From CAWEFA01 sp963851385 (lineage in GTDB: Bacteria > Bacteroidota > Bacteroidia > Bacteroidales > DTGW01): 64,000 nucleotides of DNA. The notes under the pieces were generated by a model, which was not told where the DNA came from, searched no databases, and saw only the letters and a program-made list of their open reading frames with translations. A program made the translations under genes and the position numbers. Every line of letters begins with the position of its first letter. Position 1 is the first letter of the stretch. The stretch lies in assembly GCA_963851385.1 (NCBI GenBank), contig CAWKPE010000034.1, forward strand, positions 27,116-91,115. The letters run 5' to 3'. This document shows positions 1-9,800 of this stretch, in pieces.

Positions 1-52
1 GTAATTTAAGTCCTTCCTGCAACAAATTGTTACTACTTTTATTTTCTGCCAT
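1..52 (-). CDS. Start of a gene that runs off the left edge
   Basis: An ATG at 52-50 opens a frame of 17 codons (MAENKSSNKLLQEGLKL) that is still open at the window edge. It begins 13 bases after the stop of the 1202-aa eCIS_core gene, on the same strand, so it is probably the next gene of the injection-system operon. The AAA+ ATPase (Afp15-like) normally found in such loci has not been seen elsewhere in the window and could be this gene, but 17 residues do not show it. Only the start and the operon position are supported. Confidence 0.55.
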   Translation of the reverse strand, partial: MAENKSSNNLLQEGLKL

Positions 53-65
53 AATTCAAAATTTT

Positions 66-3000
66 TTAAAATTTTTCTTTTATAGGACGAACAACTTTAT
101 CGGTTAATTTGTCAATAGTATTTGAGTCAAATTTAGGATAAACAAATTCAATACTTGAAAAATCTAAATTAAATGGCTGTCCTTCCTGGTAATGGAAAGG
201 TAATTTGAGACCAAATTCAAGACCAGGGTTAAATTCTGTATCAAATATAGGCCATCTCCAGGTTTTGTCCCAAAACAGGGCAGATGCTTTTAAATGGAAA
301 TTACCGCCAAAAACTAATTTGGGCACAATAATGGCTTGAGCCAAACCCTGAAAATCAAATCCTGTTGCAGGGCTCCATTTTATTTCGGCATGAAGCAGAG
401 GTTGTTTGGCTTCAAGCACCAAAGAAGCACTAACACCAATTCCTCCGGATAAAGATGCGATTCCCACGCTCAAACCGATATCAAAGTCAACTCCTACAGT
501 GAGTGCAGCATAGACTCTCATTTCAAAATCGGTTCCCCCGGTAATTGTCATTTGTTCGGGATGGGAAGGATTGTATTTGACTTCGGCGAATACATTTGTC
601 AGGCAGCCTTCACCGATTTCTGCAGCTCCTTTAATATAAGGTGAAATAGTAGCTTCAATACCAACGTTTGCTATGCCTAATGGAATGGCAAAAATGGGAA
701 TATGGATTGTGGGGAAATCAATTATGTCTTTTTCTTTCAATGGGAGAGGAGCGGGGAAAAGCTTAAACCTATCCGGTAAAACTAGTTTACCTGTGACTTC
801 TATTTCACCGTTCTCCAAAAGATTTACACTGGCAGTGATCTGCAGTCTTTCCGTTATTTTTAAAGTTAATGAACCTCCGCCATAAACCTTATAATCATTC
901 AAGGGTTCACCAGTGGGATTTCCGTCTGTACCAATTGCTCTGTTTGTAATGCCTACATTTATAGAACCGGCTAGACGATCTCTTTGGTATGCCACACTTG
1001 CATGCACATTGAAAATATTATTTTGAAAATCGAAATCAATTTGTGTATTAATTCCTGGAATATCAGGAATTACTTTTCCCGAACCGCTAAAATCATATTC
1101 ATTTCCTTTTTTAACAATTTTCAGCGTTCCTTCGCCTTCTTTGATGCAGGGGAGTTTGTCTATTTTCACTCCGCCTTCAATCATAAATTCCTCGCTTGTC
1201 ATAGAAATTTTGAGGGTTACTTCTTTAACGCCTTTTATAGCAGGTTCAGCAGTACCTTCAGCAGTAAATGTATTATTAGCGTATGCAGCATTAATTGTGG
1301 CGCTTTTTATTCCTTTTACTTTACCTTCTTTTACACCAAGAGTTCCGCCTATACTGAATTCATTATTAATATAAGCAACTTTAATCTTAGCCGGGTCAAA
1401 TAATTTTGAGTCGAAGTTAAATTCACCTTCAAGGGCAAACGAACCTTTCACAGAGTCACTGGCTTTAATAAAACCTTGTCCGACATGATTAATTCCAAAA
1501 TCAATACGTCCTTCGATATTTAAACCTGTATTAGTACCAAAGCCTATTATCAGTGAACAATTATTGATGATAAACGGAGAAGGTATTTTTATATTCCCCT
1601 TATTAAATACTTTTCTTATTCCAATATCATCACCTTTTACATACAGTTCTACTCCGGTATCCTTGATTAAAGGAATGGAGGGCATTATAGAACCTGTGGC
1701 AATAATCCCTGATTCAGGATCGATGTTAATAGCATTAATTGTTGCCGGACTGAGAGGTTTAAATTTAAGACCTTTGTCGTTTATCCATTTTTTTAAGTCT
1801 TCCTTATCGAGATACCCCGCATAATCCGTATTGGGCACACGTTTGACGTTCCAGGTAAATTCTTCATCCAAAAATAAATACTGTTTTTCAGCTCCCTTAC
1901 CCTTTACTTTAAAGGGTGTTCCTTTTAATGATCCAACATAAGGATTAGCTTTATCTTCGGGTTTATAGTTAAATTGAATTTGAGTATAATCAAAGCCCCA
2001 GATAGTTGGATCTTGTGTAGTTCTGTTCCTCCAGGTTGGTCCTGCAGCAGGCCACTTAATTGCCAAAGAACGACCTCCAAAAGTTCCTGTATAAATTCTG
2101 AAACTTTCTGATGATCCCAAAATACTTTCAGCATGGTCACCATAATTGTGCTTATCAAATGCACCGCCGCCAGCAGGATTTTTTAAATCATACAATACAA
2201 TTTTACCTCCGCTACCGGTTTTGAGATTATCCAAAGGCAAGCCGCTGTTCACGTCACCAGCAATCCAAACATTGGCATCTGACGGATCTTTTAATCCTCC
2301 ACTTACTTTTTTATAATAAATATCGAAACGGCTTTTTACGTCATTAACAGTGTTTTCATTTACCTTGCCCAGCTTAATCCCTTTAGATTCTACTGCTTTT
2401 TTTAATTCATCATTTTTTGTAAGTTGTTCCTGGATTGCTTTAGAAATACTGGATTTAATATCACGTCCTGAGGCCATATTTGCAGATGCATTGAGCAATT
2501 GAAGATTATCAATTTCTTTAGCCCACTGAGCCTCATTTCTGGGCCATCCTGCTATTTGTAATTCAATTTTATGATCAATCTGATGAGGTTCGAATTTACT
2601 ATCTTTCTTCCAGAAAGGAACTTTCAGACCCTGTGCCAAAGATTCTGCATCGCCAATCCTTTGGAATTTCTCCTCACCTTTGACTCTTATAAGATAAACC
2701 CTGTCAGATCTCAAGCTATATGGTGGTGCAATTAACTTAGTTTTTAATCCATCAGGTTTTGTTCCTTTATCCCACTTATCAGCTTGTGCGGGATCGTTTT
2801 CTTCTTCCCGTCCATAGTTATTTGCCCTGAAATAAGTTTTATCATCAGGAGAAACCTTCTTCTTGAATGCCGGGATTTGCACCTCAGGGATGTTAATCCG
2901 TGGAGGATCTGTGGTTAAGTCATAAGAATCTGCTTTGTCGGGTATATCTGGTTTTTCTGTATCAGGAGCATTGCCTCCAGTTGCCATTTGCATTTTTTTG

Positions 3001-3674
3001 TTCTGCACTCCTCCACCCTGCTGCACGGTATGAGTTAACTCATGTGCGAGCAAATGCTTTCCTTCTGAAGAACCGGGATTGAATTTTCCCTCGTTGAAGA
3101 AAATATCATTGCCATGAGTAAATGCCTGTGCGCCGATGTCCCTGCTCATTTGAACCGCATTGCTGTCGGTATGAACTCTTACATCTGAGAAGTCGTGACC
3201 AAAGCCTGAACCCATTTCTGACTGGGTTTTGCTATCCAATGGATTTCCCTGACCCTGTGAGCTGTTTAACTTACTTTCAAATCCTTCTGAAATACCACTA
3301 TTCTCTCCTTTTTTCTGAAGCTTTTCATAGTCATCTGGTTTTGCCTGTATAACAGTCTCTTTATCTTCTTCTTTTCGTTCAATGTCTGATTCGAACCTGG
3401 CAGATAATCCGGTTTGAAATCTGTTAATATCGTTGGAACCAACTGCTTCCTTTCTACTTACTTTGTCAGCCACCTGATCGGCTTCCTTTTCATAAACATC
3501 ACCAGGTTGTCCGACATCTAATTTTGTTTGCAAATTTTTTGAAGAAAGGTCTTTTTCTTCTGCTTTTTTCTGAATATCTGGTTTGAAAAAGCTATCCTTG
3601 CCTGAAGTATTAAAGAATACAGACGGCTGCTTTTGAATAACAGGAGTGGGAATATTTTTAGCCGGTTCTTTCAT
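66..3674 (-). CDS. eCIS_core (DUF4157) protein with HNH-like motif, putative cargo toxin
   Basis: This 1202-aa protein has no signal peptide. Residues about 138-220 form the eCIS_core (DUF4157) domain, with the zincin-like motif HELTH at 211-215 and the usual DVRVHTD and GSSEGKHLLAHE context. This domain marks proteins coded in and often loaded into extracellular contractile injection systems. Residues about 360-405 resemble an HNH/HNN nuclease: H364, DH at 367-368, DNLQLL at 389-394 and N398 near a glycine. From about 700 to 1000 there are repeated beta-rich units of roughly 35-40 residues (GxKxxTIxxxY...FxxEG pattern), then a hydrophobic glycine-rich beta C-terminus. It is the last complete gene of the operon, after the tape measure gene. 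Seen: both motifs. Known: DUF4157 is linked to eCIS cargo. Inferred: a nuclease effector; a structural or processing role remains possible. Confidence 0.8.
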   Translation of the reverse strand: MKEPAKNIPTPVIQKQPSVFFNTSGKDSFFKPDIQKKAEEKDLSSKNLQTKLDVGQPGDVYEKEADQVADKVSRKEAVGSNDINRFQTGLSARFESDIERKEEDKETVIQAKPDDYEKLQKKGENSGISEGFESKLNSSQGQGNPLDSKTQSEMGSGFGHDFSDVRVHTDSNAVQMSRDIGAQAFTHGNDIFFNEGKFNPGSSEGKHLLAHELTHTVQQGGGVQNKKMQMATGGNAPDTEKPDIPDKADSYDLTTDPPRINIPEVQIPAFKKKVSPDDKTYFRANNYGREEENDPAQADKWDKGTKPDGLKTKLIAPPYSLRSDRVYLIRVKGEEKFQRIGDAESLAQGLKVPFWKKDSKFEPHQIDHKIELQIAGWPRNEAQWAKEIDNLQLLNASANMASGRDIKSSISKAIQEQLTKNDELKKAVESKGIKLGKVNENTVNDVKSRFDIYYKKVSGGLKDPSDANVWIAGDVNSGLPLDNLKTGSGGKIVLYDLKNPAGGGAFDKHNYGDHAESILGSSESFRIYTGTFGGRSLAIKWPAAGPTWRNRTTQDPTIWGFDYTQIQFNYKPEDKANPYVGSLKGTPFKVKGKGAEKQYLFLDEEFTWNVKRVPNTDYAGYLDKEDLKKWINDKGLKFKPLSPATINAINIDPESGIIATGSIMPSIPLIKDTGVELYVKGDDIGIRKVFNKGNIKIPSPFIINNCSLIIGFGTNTGLNIEGRIDFGINHVGQGFIKASDSVKGSFALEGEFNFDSKLFDPAKIKVAYINNEFSIGGTLGVKEGKVKGIKSATINAAYANNTFTAEGTAEPAIKGVKEVTLKISMTSEEFMIEGGVKIDKLPCIKEGEGTLKIVKKGNEYDFSGSGKVIPDIPGINTQIDFDFQNNIFNVHASVAYQRDRLAGSINVGITNRAIGTDGNPTGEPLNDYKVYGGGSLTLKITERLQITASVNLLENGEIEVTGKLVLPDRFKLFPAPLPLKEKDIIDFPTIHIPIFAIPLGIANVGIEATISPYIKGAAEIGEGCLTNVFAEVKYNPSHPEQMTITGGTDFEMRVYAALTVGVDFDIGLSVGIASLSGGIGVSASLVLEAKQPLLHAEIKWSPATGFDFQGLAQAIIVPKLVFGGNFHLKASALFWDKTWRWPIFDTEFNPGLEFGLKLPFHYQEGQPFNLDFSSIEFVYPKFDSNTIDKLTDKVVRPIKEKF

Positions 3675-3725
3675 TCAATGTTTTGTAAATTTATTTCAGC
3701 TCAAACCCAGATATGAATTCAAATA

Positions 3726-5519
3726 TCAGTTTTTAAGCCATTCAACGGCCAGTAATTGTTTCATCCAAGGTAATTTTATAATAGAACAATTCCAGGGCAA
3801 ATGTTCCAGCAAAACATCAATTGAATTTTGCTCTATAATTATTCTGTTATCATTTTCGTTCAAAATAAGCTTGCCGATGCGCTGCAAAAAAGCTTCCCTC
3901 AAACCGTCCGGTGAAGTATTTTTTAAAATCTTCCAGTGCTCAATAACAGCTTTAAGCAGATTTTCGGATTCGTCTTTCATTTCATTAGTCAGTTGCACAA
4001 ATCTGTCAATTGGCATTTTGAGCGGGTAGTCGCAAAAATACTTTTCAAATGTCAAAGAATATTCAAACGGGTTCTCCTCCTTTGTAGCAAGAAAATGTAA
4101 CAGATGGACTGCCAATACATGAGATTCTTGATTTGCAAATTTTGATTCGTGATTAAGCAATTTAAATTGCCTGAAATAATTTTCAAGAAAAGGATGAAGC
4201 AATACCAAACCTGCATTGTCAATATAAATTTCATTTTCGTCATCTCTTTTTTCTTTTGTTGCTTTCGATTCTGCTTCCTTTATTCTTTCAATACTTTTTT
4301 CTTTCAGATCAGACGAAATATCTTTTCTCTCGTAAGTTAATTCCTGACTAGCAATGATTTCTTCAAAAAATTTTAAAAGATTTTTATCGAGAGATTTTAA
4401 AACAGTTATTAAACCAGTTAAATTATGTATTCCAGGTTTGTCAATTTTAGTATACCTATCCTTTAATTTTTTCTTTGCGTCCGATAAAGTTCTAAAAACA
4501 ACGCGAATTAATGTTTTATTAAATTTTTCAGAAAACTGATTTTCCAATTTTTCTTCTATTCCAGTATTTTCTTTGATCATTCTGATCAGCAGAGAAGTGA
4601 ATACCAATGGCTGTTGAATTATTACTTCTATAATTTTATCTTCGTCAGCACAGATTTGCCTGACAAAGTCTGAATCAGATATTTTTCCTGCCAGGTAATT
4701 TATCAGAATCCAAAATAACTTTTTATCATAGAACTCTGAAGTTATCTTCTCTTTAGCAGAATTTTCTTTTTTAATCGAATCAGAAGTTTCAATTTTTTTT
4801 AAATATTTATTCTCTAAATATGGTTGAGTTATTTCTGCTGACAGACCTGTAATTTTTGACGAATTCAACCAACTGATGAGATCAGTTTTAATATTTACCA
4901 ATCCTGAACTTGCAGTCGTATATGAAAGTGCTGAATCATGCATCTGTCCAATTACACTTGTAAGATGAAGAATAAAGGAATGAGAAAATTGCGATTTCAA
5001 ACGTTCATTCCAAAATGCATAATTTTCAGCAGCTATCAGAAATAATTCCATAAAATATTCAGTTTCCTTATCAATTGCGGAGATAAAAATATTTTCGTTT
5101 AAATTATTATAAGGTTTGATACCTAACGGGGAAAGATTCCCGTTTTCAAGAAAATATATCAGAAGTTGCAGAATTCTTTTTTCATTTGAAATTAATTCTT
5201 TCGTAGCATTCTTAAAATCGCTACTTGCCTGAATTTTATGCTTTTTCTTTAGTATTTGTTCCTTCAATTCAGAAATTAATTTTTCGCAAAAAACCAATTC
5301 GAGTTTATCCGATTGTATGTCTCCCAACCAGAGATCAAGTTTGTCAATAATCAGCCATTCATTTTCATTTACCAGGGAATCGAACAGGTTGTTCATTTGC
5401 ACCAATGCTTCATTATTTATTAAATTGGAAAGACGAGTTTTTAAAGCAAAACCATCAGTATTGGTTGCTTTGACCTCGAGCTTGTTTTTAAAGATAATAT
5501 GATGCTGATTTCCATTCAT
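3726..5519 (-). CDS. Contractile injection system tape measure protein (CIS_TMP family)
   Basis: This 597-aa protein is expected to fill the tube lumen and set particle length. The family signature is in the C-terminal part: NAGLVLLHPFLENYF near residue 436-450, AVHLLHFLA, then an HW...NTSPDGLREAFLQR block, and the terminal pair LPW (574-576) and IKLPWM (581-586) followed by VEW. The N-terminus (HHIIFKNKLEV) and the LDLWLGDI stretch are also typical of this family. The middle is charged and helical. The start ATG overlaps the stop of the upstream PKD gene (TAATG), which suggests coupled translation. It lies between the PKD protein and the eCIS_core protein. At 597 residues it is on the short side for the family as I know it. 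Confidence 0.88.
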   Translation of the reverse strand: MNGNQHHIIFKNKLEVKATNTDGFALKTRLSNLINNEALVQMNNLFDSLVNENEWLIIDKLDLWLGDIQSDKLELVFCEKLISELKEQILKKKHKIQASSDFKNATKELISNEKRILQLLIYFLENGNLSPLGIKPYNNLNENIFISAIDKETEYFMELFLIAAENYAFWNERLKSQFSHSFILHLTSVIGQMHDSALSYTTASSGLVNIKTDLISWLNSSKITGLSAEITQPYLENKYLKKIETSDSIKKENSAKEKITSEFYDKKLFWILINYLAGKISDSDFVRQICADEDKIIEVIIQQPLVFTSLLIRMIKENTGIEEKLENQFSEKFNKTLIRVVFRTLSDAKKKLKDRYTKIDKPGIHNLTGLITVLKSLDKNLLKFFEEIIASQELTYERKDISSDLKEKSIERIKEAESKATKEKRDDENEIYIDNAGLVLLHPFLENYFRQFKLLNHESKFANQESHVLAVHLLHFLATKEENPFEYSLTFEKYFCDYPLKMPIDRFVQLTNEMKDESENLLKAVIEHWKILKNTSPDGLREAFLQRIGKLILNENDNRIIIEQNSIDVLLEHLPWNCSIIKLPWMKQLLAVEWLKN

Positions 5520-7588
5520 TAATTATTCGGCAATTTATCGTTGATTATTTTTATCAAAGCTGTCAGAACATCAATGTACTTTTTCTTGATATCTGATTCA
5601 CTGTAGATGTATATCTTATCCAGTTCAAATTGCAGATACGTTGAGAGATTTTTCAATACATCCGTGTCCTGACTTGTCAATTTTTTAAGTTCGCCTAATT
5701 TGTCATCAATTGCAGAGAACAGAGCTGTTAGTTTGCTGGAAATATCGGTTTTGCTTCTACACATTACAGATGTAATTAAAAGAATAAATATAGACAGCAT
5801 ATTCATAGTAAGGCTTACAGCAACTGCATCGGAAGTAACCGGTAATATTGTAATCCATTCAGGCTTTAAAGTATTTTTACTTATAAAGCTTTGAATATCA
5901 AAATCAGTATTTGTAAGCCCTTCACTTAACCTGGAGAAGAAATTCGTTACATCTTTTAGTACAGTATATTGTTTGCTATAAGCTTGATTTTCCTGTAATT
6001 GTTTAACAATTTGGTTAAATTGATCTACAGGAGAATTCAAAGCAAGGCAGGTTTTGTCTTTATATGGTAGAACTGTCCTGATCTCAGGCAAATCAATAGT
6101 ACATGTTCCATTTATCAATTGTGCATTAATTTTATAGACTCCACCAACTGCATATTGATGACTTGGTGCAGTAAAATCAGTTGTTCCTGCTTTTATATCA
6201 TAAGTTTCAACGACTGGAGTTGGATTTTCTCCATAACTTACTTTTATTCTGGTAGTATTTTTAAGTTCGCTAAAAGAAACTTTAAGTGCCAGCAGATTTT
6301 GCATTAATTTAATGCTATCCGTGGCCTTTGCAAGAATTAAACTATTTGTACCTGATGGTGTATTATAGACGGTAATTGAGAACTTTGAAATTATGTTTTG
6401 AAGAGAAGTATATGAATAATTAATTTTCTTTACAGTAACATTATCCATTTTTACATCAGAGGGAGTAAAACCATACTTACCACTTCCTTTCGGATTTTCT
6501 GTCACGTAAGCCAAATCATCTGGTATATCTGCAGACAGGGAACCTCCTCCTGGTGTTAAACTGAATTGTAATTTTGGTGCTGTTTTGCAAATTTCGTTTT
6601 TGGAAATATTCATAACAACCGGATCGGGATTTACAGCAATAATTGTTAAATCAGCGCTGTAAGAACAAACTCCGTTTTTGACATCGGCTTTGACAGTATA
6701 ATCGGCGCCTTTAGCATATGTATGGTCCGGCGAAATTAATGTTGACACAGGAGTTCCGTCTCCAAAATCCCAGGTTACCGATGCAACAGCTGAAGTATCA
6801 TCAAGTGAAAAATTGTATTGAAGTGGATTATTCGGATCTCCTTCAGCAATTATTTTAACAGCAGGCATTTTATATACTGTAACTGTAATTGTATGTGAAA
6901 GGTTGTCATTTGTATAAGTAATGTCAAAAACCACATTTGCCTGCTTGTCCGGAATTTCAACTGCAGACGGGTTAAAGGCATATATGCCGTCACCCTTATC
7001 TATGATAGCATCTTTCTGGTCGGTGACTATTGTTCCCCCGGTAGGGTTCGCATTAAAAATATATTCTTTTGAATCCTCGCTGCAATAAGCCAAAGTATTC
7101 AAAGAGAAAGAAATCATAGGAGGAGGTATGTTAACAATAAACTGGATGGGATTGCAATTTGAGCAACATAAATATGGAAGGTAAAAATCGGCAATTACAG
7201 TTCCGTTTGCAATTTTCAATATCTGGCTGTCAAATTGCCCCTGAAATTTGTGTAATAAATTTAAATCTATATTCAGAATATTTTCAATTTCTTTATCTGT
7301 AAAACCTCTGCTTCTCATTGCGGCTACTTTCTTATCATAAGCAGCTATTTCTTTTTTAGTAAGCGTTACTTTGTCCGTACTCTTTGAAGCAACGACTTCT
7401 TTCACATCAGTTGTTTGATCAGCTTCTTCTGCAATGTAATTGTCCCATGTGTCGATTGGAATAGGTTCAGGAGTTGGCACAGGTAATTGTTCTTCATGAT
7501 AAACAATAATAAAAGTTCCTCCAACCGGAACGCCTCCTTTATGAATCATTCCCGGATGTGAATTGCTGAAGTCTTTCAACGTTTGCAT
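5519..7588 (-). CDS. PKD-domain eCIS-associated protein of unknown role
   Basis: A 689-aa protein without an obvious signal peptide. The N-terminus (SNSHPGMIHKGGVPVGGTF) is a conserved-looking block, followed by an acidic/helical stretch. A cysteine pair (LCCSNCN) lies near residue 140. One clear PKD (Ig-like) domain is marked by WDFGDGTPV and DHTYAKGADYTV, and two more beta-sandwich units precede and follow it. The last 180 residues are helical with one hydrophobic segment (LTMNMLSIFILLITSVM). Position between the 710-aa protein and the tape measure gene, with a TAATG overlap to the latter, argues that it belongs to the particle. PKD domains usually mediate surface binding, so an exposed fibre or a cargo are both possible. 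The family is not named with confidence. Confidence 0.65.
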   Translation of the reverse strand: MQTLKDFSNSHPGMIHKGGVPVGGTFIIVYHEEQLPVPTPEPIPIDTWDNYIAEEADQTTDVKEVVASKSTDKVTLTKKEIAAYDKKVAAMRSRGFTDKEIENILNIDLNLLHKFQGQFDSQILKIANGTVIADFYLPYLCCSNCNPIQFIVNIPPPMISFSLNTLAYCSEDSKEYIFNANPTGGTIVTDQKDAIIDKGDGIYAFNPSAVEIPDKQANVVFDITYTNDNLSHTITVTVYKMPAVKIIAEGDPNNPLQYNFSLDDTSAVASVTWDFGDGTPVSTLISPDHTYAKGADYTVKADVKNGVCSYSADLTIIAVNPDPVVMNISKNEICKTAPKLQFSLTPGGGSLSADIPDDLAYVTENPKGSGKYGFTPSDVKMDNVTVKKINYSYTSLQNIISKFSITVYNTPSGTNSLILAKATDSIKLMQNLLALKVSFSELKNTTRIKVSYGENPTPVVETYDIKAGTTDFTAPSHQYAVGGVYKINAQLINGTCTIDLPEIRTVLPYKDKTCLALNSPVDQFNQIVKQLQENQAYSKQYTVLKDVTNFFSRLSEGLTNTDFDIQSFISKNTLKPEWITILPVTSDAVAVSLTMNMLSIFILLITSVMCRSKTDISSKLTALFSAIDDKLGELKKLTSQDTDVLKNLSTYLQFELDKIYIYSESDIKKKYIDVLTALIKIINDKLPNN

Positions 7589-7667
7589 CAGCTTTATTTT
7601 TTCGATTCTGCTTGCATATTCTGTATATATTGCCCGGAAAAATGCATAATCACATAATTTCGAAATT

Positions 7668-9800
7668 TCACCCAGGCACTGGTATTTTGTAAATAACTCT
7701 GCGAGATCCAGAGTATTGTCCGGAAGTTGCTAAATTAACCTGGGCTAAAATCCTGTTGATTACTTTAAGCATATTCGTATAATTATAATTTGCCAGAGTG
7801 GTAGATATAGTATCTGCCAGGGCACTAATCAACTTAATTAGGTAGGCAAAATAGGCTATGATATTAATATTTCCTTCTGTTTCACTTGATTTTCTAATTT
7901 CTGAAATTCCTTTTATATCTTTATTCATGATAACTAGGTTTACCAGGTCATTGAAATCTTTGAGATCAAGAATTTTCAAACCGGCATATTCTTTTACAAG
8001 TATCGGATGTAATTTCTCATATGCACCGCCTAACGTGCCTTCATTAAAAACCAGAACATTTTTGCAATTATTCACTAGTTCAAGATTACTTATAACATTC
8101 TTCAATTCATTTTTAGTCAGTTCTTTTTCGGTTACAAGTGTGTTTGGAATATTATAAATGCATGCAATTATTTTACATAATTTACAAAGCAATTCGGCCT
8201 GATGGGAATTGAATAAAATTTCCAAATCGTTAAAGTAACAGGGGAAATTGGCAGGGTCAACAGATCCAGGTTCGGAGCCGGCAGCAACAGCAACAATATC
8301 AAATGGCAAGCGATTCGTGTCCCGCAGGTTTTGAACAGTGGCCAGTGCGGCTGCATAATCTTTTCCTATATGCCCTTCAATTCTAAAGAAGTTGTACGGT
8401 TCAAGATTGTACAATAAAGGATGAAGAACAAAATCCACTGCAGTATTCGGCGGGTTATACCGTAATATTTCATTTTCTTTTCCATTTTCCGAAAGGTCGG
8501 GGTTCCAAACTTCCAGTAAATTATTTGATGAATTGGTAAGATCATAATAATAGGGAATTGCTCTATCGCCAAGAATTTCATTCCCGATAGTTGAAGGCGT
8601 AATATGAATATTCAGGTCAATTGTGGAATTTCCGCCTTTTACGGGAACCGGCATAGTCAAATCAACAATCATTCTTATTATACGCTGATAAAGCGCAAGG
8701 AATTTGTCATAATTATGTTTGTAACGAACCAGAATAGGGGAAGGAATAAAATAATTCCTGTAATCAAAAGGTTTTACAGTCCAGAACTCACCTATAATCA
8801 GATGACGCGGGAATAAAGCTTCGGGGGGTGTACACATACCAGTGAGCTTTTCTGCAATTTCTTTCCATTCGTTATAGGCCATAATCAACTCACTGAAAAA
8901 ATCGTAATAATATTGAAAATGCAATAGCTGCAGATCGCTTATAGAACCATCATACAGAAATGAAAATTTTGAATTGAAATTAGAAAATGGATTGGTATTT
9001 GTATTCAGATATTTTTGAAATTGATTAAATGCATTTGTGAGAGCTGTGCCTACCAAATTCACAAAATCGGATGAAAGTACATTTTGATAAGCTACAAATA
9101 TATCATTGGCAGTTTCTAGATTTGCTGCCTTTGTTTCAAAACGCGGCATTTTGATATCCGGTAAACCACCTTTTATCGGCACCGGTAAATCTCCGGAAAC
9201 AGGATCATTTGCTTTTGCATTTAATTCAGCGCACATTTTGTTGGCATCGGTAGACGACATAAGGAGTTTCCGGATGTTAACAAAAACTTTTACTCCCTTA
9301 TCAGCACAGGATGTCGGATCACAGTTTTTAGCATTTTCTTCCAGAATTTCATAAAATAAAAGACAAACCTTATCGGCAAGAAAAGTATTATTCAGGTCGT
9401 TATCTGTTGAGATTGTATTATCATCATCAATTAATTCCCAGAGAACATATTTTTGAGTATTGTTGCTGACAAAAGCATCATACTTCTGATCTTTCAAAGC
9501 ATCGAAAGTTCTGTATTTATGGTAACTAATGGATTGGGTGCTGTCTTCTTTTCCATGGGTTATAATATAACCGTGAGAAGTTATCCCGGTACCTTTTGTA
9601 ATGGTTACAGTATCACCGCTTGCAGATTTTGAAACTTCAAGTCCGCAGACAATTCCGATACCTATCAGGTTTGTCCGGGTGATCCTGTTTTCCAGGTCAA
9701 GGAAATCAAAAACATGATTCAAATCATCTGCTGTGAGAAGTTGATCAGGTTGAAATTCAGGATAATTATAATCCGTATCGTCAGTTTTTACAGGTATCAT
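7668..9800 (-). CDS. Large eCIS protein, possible fibre or baseplate appendage
   Basis: This 710-aa protein starts with a block that looks like an adaptor for particle attachment: FQPDQLLTADDLNHVFDFLD, then RTNLIGIGIVCGLEVS and a short beta run with TKGTGITSHGYII. The remainder is mixed helical with no membrane segment and no known catalytic motif. Its ATG overlaps the stop of the 1011-aa baseplate gene (ATGA), so the two are translationally coupled. I know similar N-termini from Bacteroidota eCIS loci but cannot name a defined family. A tail-fibre or receptor-binding role is inferred only from position and from the N-terminal block. Confidence 0.6.
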   Translation of the reverse strand: MIPVKTDDTDYNYPEFQPDQLLTADDLNHVFDFLDLENRITRTNLIGIGIVCGLEVSKSASGDTVTITKGTGITSHGYIITHGKEDSTQSISYHKYRTFDALKDQKYDAFVSNNTQKYVLWELIDDDNTISTDNDLNNTFLADKVCLLFYEILEENAKNCDPTSCADKGVKVFVNIRKLLMSSTDANKMCAELNAKANDPVSGDLPVPIKGGLPDIKMPRFETKAANLETANDIFVAYQNVLSSDFVNLVGTALTNAFNQFQKYLNTNTNPFSNFNSKFSFLYDGSISDLQLLHFQYYYDFFSELIMAYNEWKEIAEKLTGMCTPPEALFPRHLIIGEFWTVKPFDYRNYFIPSPILVRYKHNYDKFLALYQRIIRMIVDLTMPVPVKGGNSTIDLNIHITPSTIGNEILGDRAIPYYYDLTNSSNNLLEVWNPDLSENGKENEILRYNPPNTAVDFVLHPLLYNLEPYNFFRIEGHIGKDYAAALATVQNLRDTNRLPFDIVAVAAGSEPGSVDPANFPCYFNDLEILFNSHQAELLCKLCKIIACIYNIPNTLVTEKELTKNELKNVISNLELVNNCKNVLVFNEGTLGGAYEKLHPILVKEYAGLKILDLKDFNDLVNLVIMNKDIKGISEIRKSSETEGNINIIAYFAYLIKLISALADTISTTLANYNYTNMLKVINRILAQVNLATSGQYSGSRRVIYKIPVPG

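Noticed and set aside
673..1403. Plus-strand open frames opposite the 1202-aa gene
   Set aside because: They lie fully inside a large gene with clear domains and show no family motif or plausible start context.
3646..4029. 127-aa plus-strand frame at the junction of the eCIS_core and tape measure genes
   Set aside because: It is antisense to the well-supported C-terminus of the tape measure protein; amino-acid composition is that of a shadow frame.
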